Source: Butyrivibrio sp. XPD2006 (GTDB taxonomy: Bacteria > Bacillota > Clostridia > Lachnospirales > Lachnospiraceae). From it: DNA of 64,000 nucleotides. The translations under genes and the position numbers were made by a program. The stretch lies in NCBI RefSeq assembly GCF_000420865.1, contig NZ_ATVT01000014.1, positions 1 to 64,000 of the forward strand, read 5' to 3'. The notes under the pieces are model-generated. The model did not search any database, was not told where the DNA came from, and was given only the letters and a program-made list of their open reading frames with translations. Shown here piece after piece: positions 42,494 to 50,465 of the stretch; position 1 is the stretch's first letter; each line of letters opens with the position of its first letter.

Positions 42494-43519
42494 ATGAATG
42501 AAGTAGCAGCCAAAAAGGCATATTCAAGATTTGGCTTTACATATACGGCCATGTACTGGATATATGTAGCGGTTATAGCCTTATTTTTAATTATCAGAAA
42601 CATTGTGATCTCAGATGGTTCAATGAGCGATCAGATACAGATGCTAATCTATTTCGGCATCAGATTTGTAATCATCTATCCGCTGATGTATTTTTTCATC
42701 CGAAAGCTCCCCAAATTTGAGATAAAGAAAAACAAGCTAGGAATCAGCGGATTTATTGCATGTCTTTTTATAACTTATTTCTTAATGATAGTCGCAAATG
42801 TGGTAGGCATGATGCTTAATTCCCTGATCGGCAATGCCACGGGAAACGGCGCAGTCAATCCCCTTATGGATGTGGTTGATGGCATGTCACCTATAGTAAT
42901 GATTGTGATTGTCGCAGTCCTGGCACCTGTCTGGGAGGAGCTTTTGTTCAGAAAATTCCTTATCGACAGAGTTGTAAATTACGGTGAAGTTACTGCAATG
43001 CTCATGTCCGGCGTGATGTTCGGTCTTTATCACGGTAATCTCGCTCAGTGCACATACGCATTTGCAATCGGATGTTTTCTGGCCTTTATCTACATCAGGA
43101 CAGGCAAGATCGGTTATACCATAGCGATCCACATGTTCATCAATGGATTCAGCACCTATTTGACCAAATTTATGCTCAGCGGAGTCAACATCGCCGAGAT
43201 GCAGGGATATCTTTTAAATGGCGATACCGAAAGCTATACAAAATTTGTCCAGGAAAACATGACGGCTCTGGCAGGTCTTGCTATGGTCGGTTTGTTTGTC
43301 ATCGTTGCCGTTTTTGTAGGATTTATCCTTGCCATTGTATTGCGTAAGAAATTCGTATTTGAACACCACGAAGAAGAGATTGAGAAGGGCAAAAGATTTA
43401 AAACTGCCGTCCTCAATCCCGGAATGATACTTTATATGATCTACTGGATCGCAACAGTTATCCTGACCCAGTTTAACATCAGTGTGATTGAAACCTTTTT
43501 GGAGCAACTAGGAGGTTAA
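42494..43519 (+). CDS. CPBP-family intramembrane metalloprotease
   Basis: A 341-residue membrane protein with eight or nine helices. Catalytic motifs: WEELLFRKFLIDR, GVMFGLYHGN and IAIHMFINGFS. AAGGAGGTTAAAGT precedes the ATG, an excellent ribosome site, and TATAAT lies 40 bp upstream. It is larger than the CPBP protein at 9655. Its TAA stop overlaps the stop of the convergent GH13 gene in the shared tetranucleotide TTAA. Substrate unknown. Confidence 0.9.
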   Translation: MNEVAAKKAYSRFGFTYTAMYWIYVAVIALFLIIRNIVISDGSMSDQIQMLIYFGIRFVIIYPLMYFFIRKLPKFEIKKNKLGISGFIACLFITYFLMIVANVVGMMLNSLIGNATGNGAVNPLMDVVDGMSPIVMIVIVAVLAPVWEELLFRKFLIDRVVNYGEVTAMLMSGVMFGLYHGNLAQCTYAFAIGCFLAFIYIRTGKIGYTIAIHMFINGFSTYLTKFMLSGVNIAEMQGYLLNGDTESYTKFVQENMTALAGLAMVGLFVIVAVFVGFILAIVLRKKFVFEHHEEEIEKGKRFKTAVLNPGMILYMIYWIATVILTQFNISVIETFLEQLGG

Positions 43520-45171
43520 TACCTGTAAACCCTGGCTTCGTAGGGTTTTAGCCAGTCATCCTTAAGGGGTTTATCCGAGTAGTTACAAAGAACCAACTCT
43601 CCGGTTTTACCCTTGTAGGGATCAGGAGTTCTCATTCTATGCGGAAGCCTTGAAAACGAGCACACAATAAGGTATCTCTCGTTATTTAAAACTCTTTCAT
43701 AGATATAAAGCTCCTTATGCTTCGGGAAGAACTCATTGTACTTACCGTATATCAGCGTATCGGAACTCTTTCTGAGGGCGATACAGCGTCTGTAGAAATT
43801 CAGGATGCTGTCATCGTCCTTTTCTTCTGCCGCCACATTTACTTTCTTATAGTTTGAATTAACAAAGAACCAAGGTTCAGCTGTAGAGAAGCCTGCGTGA
43901 GGACTGTCATCCCACTGCATGGGTGTTCTGGAGGAATCCCTGCTGGAGACATGGATTCTCTGAAGCCGCTTTTCTACGCTCTCTTTTAAGTGATACGTGT
44001 TGTAATTGGTCTTGCTGGAAACATCCACATACTGATCTATAGAGGTCAGTCTGATGTTCATCATTCCAATCTCCTGCCCCTGATAGATAAAAGGTGTTCC
44101 CTGCTGGAACAGATAACTTACTGCCAGCATGGTTCCGCTCTCACGCCAATGATGCTCGCTTCCGTAACGACTGATGATCCTCGGATGGTCATGATTCTCA
44201 ATGTAAAGCGCATTCCACCCTTTCCCGTCCAGAGCTTTTTGCCATTTGGTGAAAGCTTTCTTGAGCTTAACAAGTGAAAACGGTCTGTGCATGTACTCTG
44301 TAAAGAAACAGTCCGCCATCATATGGTCAAAAGAAAACATCATATCCAGAGATTTAGTGGGTCCCGTCAAATAATTTAATGCAGATTTAACAGTCGTCAT
44401 AGGACCTTCTCCCAGCTGGAAGCAGTCGTACTCGTCGCACACCTTGCGAAACTCCGCAAGATACTCATGGATATGCGGACCATCTTTATAATGCGACATT
44501 CCCTTAGCTGCAGGCAAGAAAGGCAGACCATTCGGAAGGCCTTCCCTCTTTGAGATAAAGTTGATGACATCCTCTCTGAAACCATCAACTCCCATATCAA
44601 GCCAGAACCTCATTATAGATTTAACTTCTTCCCTCACCTTGGGGTTATCCATATTAAGATCCGGCTGTTTCTTGGCAAAAATATGGAGATAATACTGACC
44701 TCTTATCTTGTCGTACTCCCAGGCTTCGCCCTCAAACAGGCTGTCCCAGTTGTTTGGCTTATCTCGCCAGATGTAATAATCGCTGTAGGGATTATCTTTT
44801 CCCTTACGGCTCTCTATAAACCAGGGATGTTCATCGGAGGTATGATTTACAACCAGGTCCATTATGACCTTCATCCCAAGTTCGTGAGCCCTGTTTAAAA
44901 CTTTTTTGAACTGGTCCAGATCTCCGTATTCGGGGTGGATGTTCTTATAATCGGAAATATCATAACCAAAGTCTGCATTTGGAGAAGGGTATATGGGCGA
45001 AAACCAGATCCCGTCCACACCAAGGCTCTTAATATAGTCGAGCTTATCATAAACCCCATACAGGTCTCCGATTCCGTCTCCGTTTCCATCAGCAAAACTT
45101 CTTATCCATATCTGGTAAAAGCTCATACGCTTGTACCAGTCTCTATTCCTGACCTCTGACGATGAACTCAT
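43516..45171 (-). CDS. GH13 alpha-glucosidase (oligo-1,6-glucosidase type)
   Basis: A 551-residue cytoplasmic glucosidase. Motifs: DLVVNHTSDEHPWF, GVDGFREDVINFIS (nucleophile Asp), LGEGPMTTVKSAL (acid Glu) and IENHDHPRIISRYG. The start FYQIWIRSFADGNGDG is typical of oligo-1,6-glucosidases and trehalose-6-phosphate hydrolases. Regions II and IV favour alpha-1,4/1,6-glucosides, such as isomaltose or short maltodextrins. The ATG at 45171, behind GGGAG, lies inside the end of the GT4 gene (29-bp overlap). Confidence 0.92.
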   Translation of the reverse strand: MSSSSEVRNRDWYKRMSFYQIWIRSFADGNGDGIGDLYGVYDKLDYIKSLGVDGIWFSPIYPSPNADFGYDISDYKNIHPEYGDLDQFKKVLNRAHELGMKVIMDLVVNHTSDEHPWFIESRKGKDNPYSDYYIWRDKPNNWDSLFEGEAWEYDKIRGQYYLHIFAKKQPDLNMDNPKVREEVKSIMRFWLDMGVDGFREDVINFISKREGLPNGLPFLPAAKGMSHYKDGPHIHEYLAEFRKVCDEYDCFQLGEGPMTTVKSALNYLTGPTKSLDMMFSFDHMMADCFFTEYMHRPFSLVKLKKAFTKWQKALDGKGWNALYIENHDHPRIISRYGSEHHWRESGTMLAVSYLFQQGTPFIYQGQEIGMMNIRLTSIDQYVDVSSKTNYNTYHLKESVEKRLQRIHVSSRDSSRTPMQWDDSPHAGFSTAEPWFFVNSNYKKVNVAAEEKDDDSILNFYRRCIALRKSSDTLIYGKYNEFFPKHKELYIYERVLNNERYLIVCSFSRLPHRMRTPDPYKGKTGELVLCNYSDKPLKDDWLKPYEARVYRY

Positions 45172-46558
45172 CGATTTTCTCCCTTATTCCATGCAACTCG
45201 TCCCTGATCTCACTCTTTACATCATGAAGTCCGTCCCTGACTTCTCTCATCTCACCTCTGAACTCCTCGAAGTTCTCTCTCATGCCCTCCTGAATACTCC
45301 TTGAGGTGTTAAAGATCTCTCCCGTACCGCTTATTATCTTGGATGCAGAATCAAGAAGCAGCTCCGTACCGGACCACTTCTTTCTGGGAAGCGTTCCGTC
45401 TTTATACATCTGCAGTATCTCATCATATCTGTTTCTGGCTTCTCTTACGCTCTCATCCCATGAAATATAGATTTCATCCATGGCATTCTGCCCCACCTGG
45501 GCAAGGTGCAATAAGTCTTTTGAAGCCTCTTCCAACAATGCAGCCATAGAATGCGGATTCTCTTCAATGATGAAACCGTTTCTGTCATGGGTAATTCCTT
45601 CGGCAGCGCAGGAATCCTTGATCAGAACACTTGCAAGGCCACAGGCCGCAGCCTCCCTGACAACAATACCGTTTGTATCATAGACGGAGGGGAAAAGGAA
45701 CAGATCTGCTCTTGTGTTCCAAGCGCGAAGCTTGTCCCTGTCATGTATAGGTCCTGTGAAGATCACGCTGTCGGAAATACCGTATTCTCTTACTTTTTCC
45801 TGCATCTCATCCGCATCGGCTCCGCCGCCCACAAATACCATGCGATATTTTATTCCCTTGTCGGAGAGTTCTTTCAGAGCGTCAATGATTATGGGGATTC
45901 CCTTATATTTCATGATCCTGCCCACAAAAAGAAATACCGGTATCCCTTCCGGGAGATCATAGCCGGCAGTAGTCTCTTTTACCAGAGCATCCGAAGTCTT
46001 ACCTTTTTGGAAATCTACCCCGTTGGAAACAACGCGGTATTCGCCCTCATAACCCAGGGACCTTAGATTCTCACCTGCACCTCTGGATACAACCCAGACT
46101 TCATCGCAGGCAGAGATGTTGGCAACCATGGCTTTTATGGTCTCTTTTTTGAGGAAGCCCTCGCCCACTGCCCTTGCGATATCCACATCAAATTTGGTGT
46201 GGTACGTAAAGACAATCGGTACATCGAGCTCCTTTTGAAGGATCCTGGCCATAATTGTAGATGAGGCCGGACAATGAGTGTGAATTATCTCCGGCTTAAA
46301 ATCTGAAAGCTGCCCGGTACCGCTTATGGAAAGCGGATTTCCGGTCCTATAGCCCTTTACCAGATCGGTGGTATCCACACTAGAATAGGCTACCACGTCA
46401 TACGGGTAGCCACTGTAATCAACATCAGGATAGCGCGGAGTTCCGACAATGACCTTATCTCCGAGATTTTCAGTCATTATCCTCGCGTAATTCATAACAA
46501 CATTTGCAACGCCGTCTATCACAGGCGGAAAGGAGTCATTCAAAAGACAAACTCTCAC
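45143..46558 (-). CDS. GT4 glycosyltransferase with C-terminal coiled coil
   Basis: A 471-residue glycosyltransferase of the GT-B fold. It starts MRVCLLNDSFPPVIDGVA, has THCPASSTI in the acceptor domain, FLFVGRIMKYKGI in the donor domain and the family signature IVVREAAACGLASVLI. Residues 395-470 are an added, highly charged coiled coil (MRENFEEFRGEMREVRDGLH...). Close families make glycolipids (alpha-glucosyl diacylglycerol) or sugar-linked surface polymers. The start is GTG at 46558 behind GGAGGG. Confidence 0.88.
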   Translation of the reverse strand: MRVCLLNDSFPPVIDGVANVVMNYARIMTENLGDKVIVGTPRYPDVDYSGYPYDVVAYSSVDTTDLVKGYRTGNPLSISGTGQLSDFKPEIIHTHCPASSTIMARILQKELDVPIVFTYHTKFDVDIARAVGEGFLKKETIKAMVANISACDEVWVVSRGAGENLRSLGYEGEYRVVSNGVDFQKGKTSDALVKETTAGYDLPEGIPVFLFVGRIMKYKGIPIIIDALKELSDKGIKYRMVFVGGGADADEMQEKVREYGISDSVIFTGPIHDRDKLRAWNTRADLFLFPSVYDTNGIVVREAAACGLASVLIKDSCAAEGITHDRNGFIIEENPHSMAALLEEASKDLLHLAQVGQNAMDEIYISWDESVREARNRYDEILQMYKDGTLPRKKWSGTELLLDSASKIISGTGEIFNTSRSIQEGMRENFEEFRGEMREVRDGLHDVKSEIRDELHGIREKIDEFIVRGQE

Positions 46559-46559
46559 T

Positions 46560-46859
46560 TTATTTTCCCTCCAAATCAGCCACTCTCACAGGTTCTCCGT
46601 TAAGAAGAATATATCCCTTTGGAAGCTTGGATGCATCTGCCATTGAAGTATAATGATTCTTCTCATGCTTGTGAGGCATAGTTCCCGAATCATTTCTGGG
46701 AGACTTTTTGTTATATGTCTCGTACACATTGGCCGGCTTGTGCTGATGAGGCATCGCACCGGGATTATTTATGTTGATCTTTTTAATCTTATTCTTTCTG
46801 CTGATGATCACAACTGCGATGATCACTACATAAACGGCTATACTTAACAAGCCTTCCAT
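46560..46859 (-). CDS. Small single-helix membrane protein with two PHxH motifs
   Basis: A 99-residue protein with an N-terminal membrane helix (residues 4-20), a basic stretch (SRKNKIKKI) and a soluble tail that repeats a motif: NPGAMPHQHKP and DSGTMPHKHEK, 26 residues apart. The His spacing could bind a metal ion. The end (YILLNGEPVRVADLEGK) forms a short strand pair. No family is recognised. The stop is next to the GT4 start, suggesting coupled translation. ATG behind AGGAGGAG. Confidence 0.7.
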   Translation of the reverse strand: MEGLLSIAVYVVIIAVVIISRKNKIKKININNPGAMPHQHKPANVYETYNKKSPRNDSGTMPHKHEKNHYTSMADASKLPKGYILLNGEPVRVADLEGK

Positions 46860-46883
46860 ATCTTCTCCTCCTTGAATACGCTG

Positions 46884-48299
46884 TCATCTTCCCATTTTTG
46901 ACTCGAGTTTATCCTTGTACATAAGCGAATCTGCACGTTTGAACACATCATCCATTGAAATATCTTCTCCGGGCCGATAAACAGCCATTCCCATTGCTGC
47001 TGAATATCTCTCCCAGGGTTCTTTTGACATATCATTATATGTCTCACTAAATTTGGCCTTCAGTTCTGCCAAAAGTTCTTCCCTGTGCTCAAAATCCGAA
47101 TTCTCCAGAAGAACAACGAATTCGTCTCCCCCAATCCTGAACACCGGTGAGTGCTGGAATACCACACAAATCTCATGACACGCTCCGGTAATATATTCAT
47201 TGCCGTGCTCGTGTCCATAGGTATCATTTACCTTTTTCAGGTTATTAAGGTCGCTCATCAGTATGGCAAATACAGCTTTGCCTGAAGCTATGTCTGAATC
47301 CACTCTTTCTTTTATCTTGTCATACCACGCTTTGTTCTTAACATGGGTCAGCGAATCCTGATATGCCACCATATCCATGTGACTCACCTTGCTCGCCATG
47401 TCCTTTACTGTCTCCTCTGCGTCCAGAATGCTCCTAACATAATCCCTCATATCAGTAGACATCTGTGCAATAGCGTCAGAAAGCGCCTCAACTTCATTGT
47501 GGGTATGGATATGCGGATCCTCGTAATTAAGCTGTCCCGGGTCTTTCTGATTATGTGATCTCTCAGCAAATGAAACTACACTTTTTTCAAGTTTACTTAT
47601 AGGTATTGTGATATTTCTGTTCATCCATATAAGGAACAGGCTTATAAATAATAATCCAAGTACAATAATTAGTATAACATTTGTTATTGTATGGACCCTT
47701 ATTTCACGCTCCATCTCATATACATTTACATCAACACAAAGCGCGCCATAACAGTTTCCGTCTTTGTCGTACAAATTCTTTAATCCGGTGTAATCGTAAC
47801 CCCAGATACTGACATTCTTAAAGTATGTGATATCATGACCGACTGCCATAGCTTTTTTATAAAGCAAAATGTCTTTTTGTTCATAGTCATCCGGCATAAG
47901 GGTGTTTAGCTCAAGACCATCCGGCTCAGTTTCCCTTCCGATAGCTGTATCTGCCGACAGTATATTCATCATGACCGGCTGCCCGTTTTCATCCGTAACA
48001 GGCATCAAAATATAGAGATAATGAATGTCAAAATCTTCCATTATCCCATCCATAAAGTCTCTTAATTCATAGTATCTGTCAGACTCAACGCCGGTCGCAA
48101 CACATTCAGCAAGATCATCGTTGTCTATGTGACTTTCCACATACGCTATGATGTCCTTCATGCGTTCCTGATATGCGCTGTAAAGAGAAGCTGTGTAAGT
48201 CCTATAGGTCAAAATGCTAAGAATAAAACACAGCAGAACTATGAATACTGAGCATCCTATGAAAATACTTTTTCTAAGCGGCCTTTTGTTTTTTTGCAT
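46884..48299 (-). CDS. Membrane diguanylate cyclase (Cache-HAMP-GGDEF)
   Basis: A 471-residue sensor cyclase. Helix 1 (residues 10-35) and helix 2 (about 205-225) flank an extracytoplasmic Cache-like sensor; a HAMP-like segment (NITIPISKLEKSV) and a helix lead to the GGDEF domain with MSDLNNLKKVNDTYGH and FRIGGDEFVVL. No RxxD inhibitory site is found before GGDEF (QHSPVFRI), so product inhibition is unlikely. The ATG follows GGAG. It lies 16 bp after the response regulator gene. Confidence 0.92.
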   Translation of the reverse strand: MQKNKRPLRKSIFIGCSVFIVLLCFILSILTYRTYTASLYSAYQERMKDIIAYVESHIDNDDLAECVATGVESDRYYELRDFMDGIMEDFDIHYLYILMPVTDENGQPVMMNILSADTAIGRETEPDGLELNTLMPDDYEQKDILLYKKAMAVGHDITYFKNVSIWGYDYTGLKNLYDKDGNCYGALCVDVNVYEMEREIRVHTITNVILIIVLGLLFISLFLIWMNRNITIPISKLEKSVVSFAERSHNQKDPGQLNYEDPHIHTHNEVEALSDAIAQMSTDMRDYVRSILDAEETVKDMASKVSHMDMVAYQDSLTHVKNKAWYDKIKERVDSDIASGKAVFAILMSDLNNLKKVNDTYGHEHGNEYITGACHEICVVFQHSPVFRIGGDEFVVLLENSDFEHREELLAELKAKFSETYNDMSKEPWERYSAAMGMAVYRPGEDISMDDVFKRADSLMYKDKLESKMGR

Positions 48300-48315
48300 C
48301 TGGTTCTCCAGATAT

Positions 48316-49134
48316 TTATTTCATTGCGTCCTCTTCAAGGTCGTAGCTTATCTCATCAAGCTCGGCATGGTAGAACTCTGACCAGCTGTACTGGTTCATA
48401 TAATCACCCATGTACTTGTATTTGGAGTCATTGCCATTATCAAGCCAATCATAAAGATCACATTCTATCCTGTCTTTGGCGATGGCCATACTTCCACGCT
48501 GCTTAAGAAGAATTCCTTCCAATTTCAATTTATTAAATGTATTCTGAAGGTCCTGTCTCAAGTTGCACAGATATGAAAGTTTCTTTTCGGGATCGCCGTC
48601 GTCTTCCCACAAAGAAGCGATGATCTCACCGTTTGTAGTCTGGGCTCCTCTGTTATTGACAAGAAGCGCAACGATTTCTTTTGTCCTCTTGTACTTGAAT
48701 TCCACCGGCTGTCCGTCAACAAAAAGCTCAAAATTTCCGAAAGTCTGAGCAAATACTCTCTTAAATTTCTTGCGCATCTCAGGATATCTGAGGGACTCAA
48801 GCTCGCTCTGTACTTCCTTGTCACTGCCGGGTTTTTTCAAATATCCACTGGCATGAAGCCTCATTGCTTCATAAGCATAATCGGTATCTTCAGTAAGGTA
48901 GATCAGGTTTACATATGGATTCAGTTCTTTTAAATACCTTCCCAGGTCAATACCCGATAGCTCGGGCATTTCCACATCAAGAAAAGCCACATCTATTTCT
49001 TCCTCTCGGGCTTTCGCCAGTGCGGAAAGAGATTCCTCATAGAAATAACATGTAGCATCAGGCAATGTTTTTTTCAGAATGCCTTTTATTTTCTTTAAGG
49101 AGGCGTTGTCGTCGTCTACAGCCAGTATTGTCAC
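48316..49134 (-). CDS. Response regulator with winged-helix (SARP/BTAD-like) output
   Basis: A 272-residue regulator. Residues 1-120 are a receiver (AVDDDNASL, AFLDVEMPELSGIDL, YLKKP). Residues 130-272 resemble the DNA-binding and linker part of SARP-type regulators (FGNFELFVDGQPVEFKYKRT, then LLVNNRGAQTTNGEI). The start is GTG at 49134, overlapping the upstream stop by 4 bp (GTGA), with AGGAGG upstream. A decayed paralogue is at 38643-38903. No kinase gene is adjacent; the neighbouring cyclase and partner-switching genes are the likely context. Confidence 0.85.
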   Translation of the reverse strand: MTILAVDDDNASLKKIKGILKKTLPDATCYFYEESLSALAKAREEEIDVAFLDVEMPELSGIDLGRYLKELNPYVNLIYLTEDTDYAYEAMRLHASGYLKKPGSDKEVQSELESLRYPEMRKKFKRVFAQTFGNFELFVDGQPVEFKYKRTKEIVALLVNNRGAQTTNGEIIASLWEDDGDPEKKLSYLCNLRQDLQNTFNKLKLEGILLKQRGSMAIAKDRIECDLYDWLDNGNDSKYKYMGDYMNQYSWSEFYHAELDEISYDLEEDAMK

Positions 49135-49649
49135 TGTTCACCTCCTGTTGTTGGTAGAGTGACGGATTTAACCTTCTGGTTTTGTCTCTGCTCCGCTGTC
49201 ATATGCAGTGGATCGGCTTCTCCAACCACAAGAGTATCACCATCATTAAGAGCAGCATCATGAAGCGGGCCACAGTTCATGTCAGCCAGCACCAGTGCTG
49301 CGAATCTGTCATAATTATCGTCATCGATAACAGGAAAATGGTACTTCATGCGATACCAATGCTCCGGATCATAACCGGTGCCTCCTATATAGAGCCTGTC
49401 AGCGGTATCTGCAACTTCATCCACTCCTGCTTTATCGCCGGGTTCAAGTCCTGCTTCTTCACAGAAAAGAACGCCATAAGCCTTCAGTATTCTGTCCCTT
49501 ACGGTCTCATCGCTTCCGCTCTTATTCTTTCTGCCGGTCAGCATATCCATGACCTGATAGTAGAAGTCCTGAGCCTCTTCGCTCTCATCGAAGTGCACGA
49601 TTGCATCATAAAACTGCCTGGGATCAATATCTTTTGCAATTGATGCCAT
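49131..49649 (-). CDS. Hypothetical acidic protein in the partner-switching cluster
   Basis: A 172-residue soluble, acidic protein of unknown family. Recognisable blocks are IDPRQFYDAIVHFDESEEAQ, a Tyr-rich DRLYIGGTGYDPEHWYRMKY and PLHDAALNDGDTLVVGEADP. It has no membrane segment and no export signal. It is 13 bp downstream of the RsbW-like gene and coupled to the response regulator gene, so a role in that signalling set is plausible. Confidence 0.75.
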   Translation of the reverse strand: MASIAKDIDPRQFYDAIVHFDESEEAQDFYYQVMDMLTGRKNKSGSDETVRDRILKAYGVLFCEEAGLEPGDKAGVDEVADTADRLYIGGTGYDPEHWYRMKYHFPVIDDDNYDRFAALVLADMNCGPLHDAALNDGDTLVVGEADPLHMTAEQRQNQKVKSVTLPTTGGEQ

Positions 49650-49662
49650 TTATATCCCCCTT

Positions 49663-50073
49663 TTAAGCCCACGAATAACCCATGCTGAAGATGTTCTTAC
49701 CATCTTTGCGTTCATAGCTTGTCTTATCCATACTTTTTTTCACGATAAAAATACCAAGACCGCCGATTTCTCTTTCTTCTGCGGACAAGGTTACATCCGG
49801 ATCCTCTTTTGCCAAAGGATTGTAGGGTATACCCTCATCGATAAAAGTAATTGTCACATAGCTGTTGGCCGGGTCAGTATCCACCTCAATCGTACAGCTT
49901 CCGCTCTTATCCTCATAGGCATAGCTTGCCACATTAACGAAGATTTCCTCGACGGCAACATCGATCTGCATCTGTCCTTTCATGGAACATTCCGCCTTTT
50001 CGAGTTCTTCATCAATGATAGAAAGAAGCTGTGGCAGGTTTTCAACTTTTGCATCCAATACAATTTCTTTCAT
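49663..50073 (-). CDS. RsbW/SpoIIAB-like serine kinase (anti-sigma type ATPase)
   Basis: A 136-residue GHKL ATPase. The ATG at 50073 is chosen because AGGAA lies 7 nt upstream and the longer frame would begin inside the preceding terminator. Motifs: AVEEIFVNVASYAY (N-box), FIDEGIPYNP (G1-like) and GGLGIFIVKK (G2-like). This class phosphorylates a STAS antagonist or binds a sigma factor. The STAS gene is the next upstream, with a terminator hairpin between the two, so expression may be uneven. Confidence 0.88.
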   Translation of the reverse strand: MKEIVLDAKVENLPQLLSIIDEELEKAECSMKGQMQIDVAVEEIFVNVASYAYEDKSGSCTIEVDTDPANSYVTITFIDEGIPYNPLAKEDPDVTLSAEEREIGGLGIFIVKKSMDKTSYERKDGKNIFSMGYSWA

Positions 50074-50084
50074 ATTCTTATTCC

Positions 50085-50122
50085 TATAAGAAATAAGCAA
50101 AAGGCATAATAATGCCTTTTGC
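50085..50122 (-). terminator. Terminator/attenuator between STAS and RsbW-like genes
   Basis: GCAAAAGGCAT and ATGCCTTTTGC form a perfect 11-bp stem with a 4-nt loop at 50097-50122; on the minus strand TTATTTCTT follows. It would reduce readthrough from the STAS gene into the kinase gene. Confidence 0.75.
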
Positions 50123-50141
50123 CTGTACCATATGCAACAAT

Positions 50142-50438
50142 TTATTCGATTGTGAGAATATCTACGAAACCTGTTACTTCAAAAATCTCGTTAATCTCCT
50201 CGCTGACATTCTTTATTACCATGCTTCCCTGCTTATTCATGACCTTCTGAGCTGAAAGCAGCACTCTGAGTCCTGCAGAAGAAATATACTCAAGTTTTGA
50301 AAAATCAAACTCAAGCTTCTCAACCCCGGCAAGGCTGCCCTTAAGCTCGTCATCAAGCTGGGGCGCTGTTGTAGTGTCGAGTCTTCCTGCTAATGAAATA
50401 ATAAGATCTTTTCCATTTGCTACTTTGTTAATTGTCAT
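50142..50438 (-). CDS. STAS-domain anti-sigma factor antagonist
   Basis: A 98-residue protein of SpoIIAA/RsbV type, full length for the family. DLIISLAGRLDTTTAPQLDD and LEFDFSKLEYISSAGLRVLL are classic; the phosphorylated serine is expected at S54 in ISSAGL. When unphosphorylated it would bind the kinase and free its partner. GGAG lies 10 nt before the ATG at 50438. Confidence 0.92.
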   Translation of the reverse strand: MTINKVANGKDLIISLAGRLDTTTAPQLDDELKGSLAGVEKLEFDFSKLEYISSAGLRVLLSAQKVMNKQGSMVIKNVSEEINEIFEVTGFVDILTIE

Positions 50439-50465
50439 TGTGCGATTTCTCCTCTCTCTTTACGC

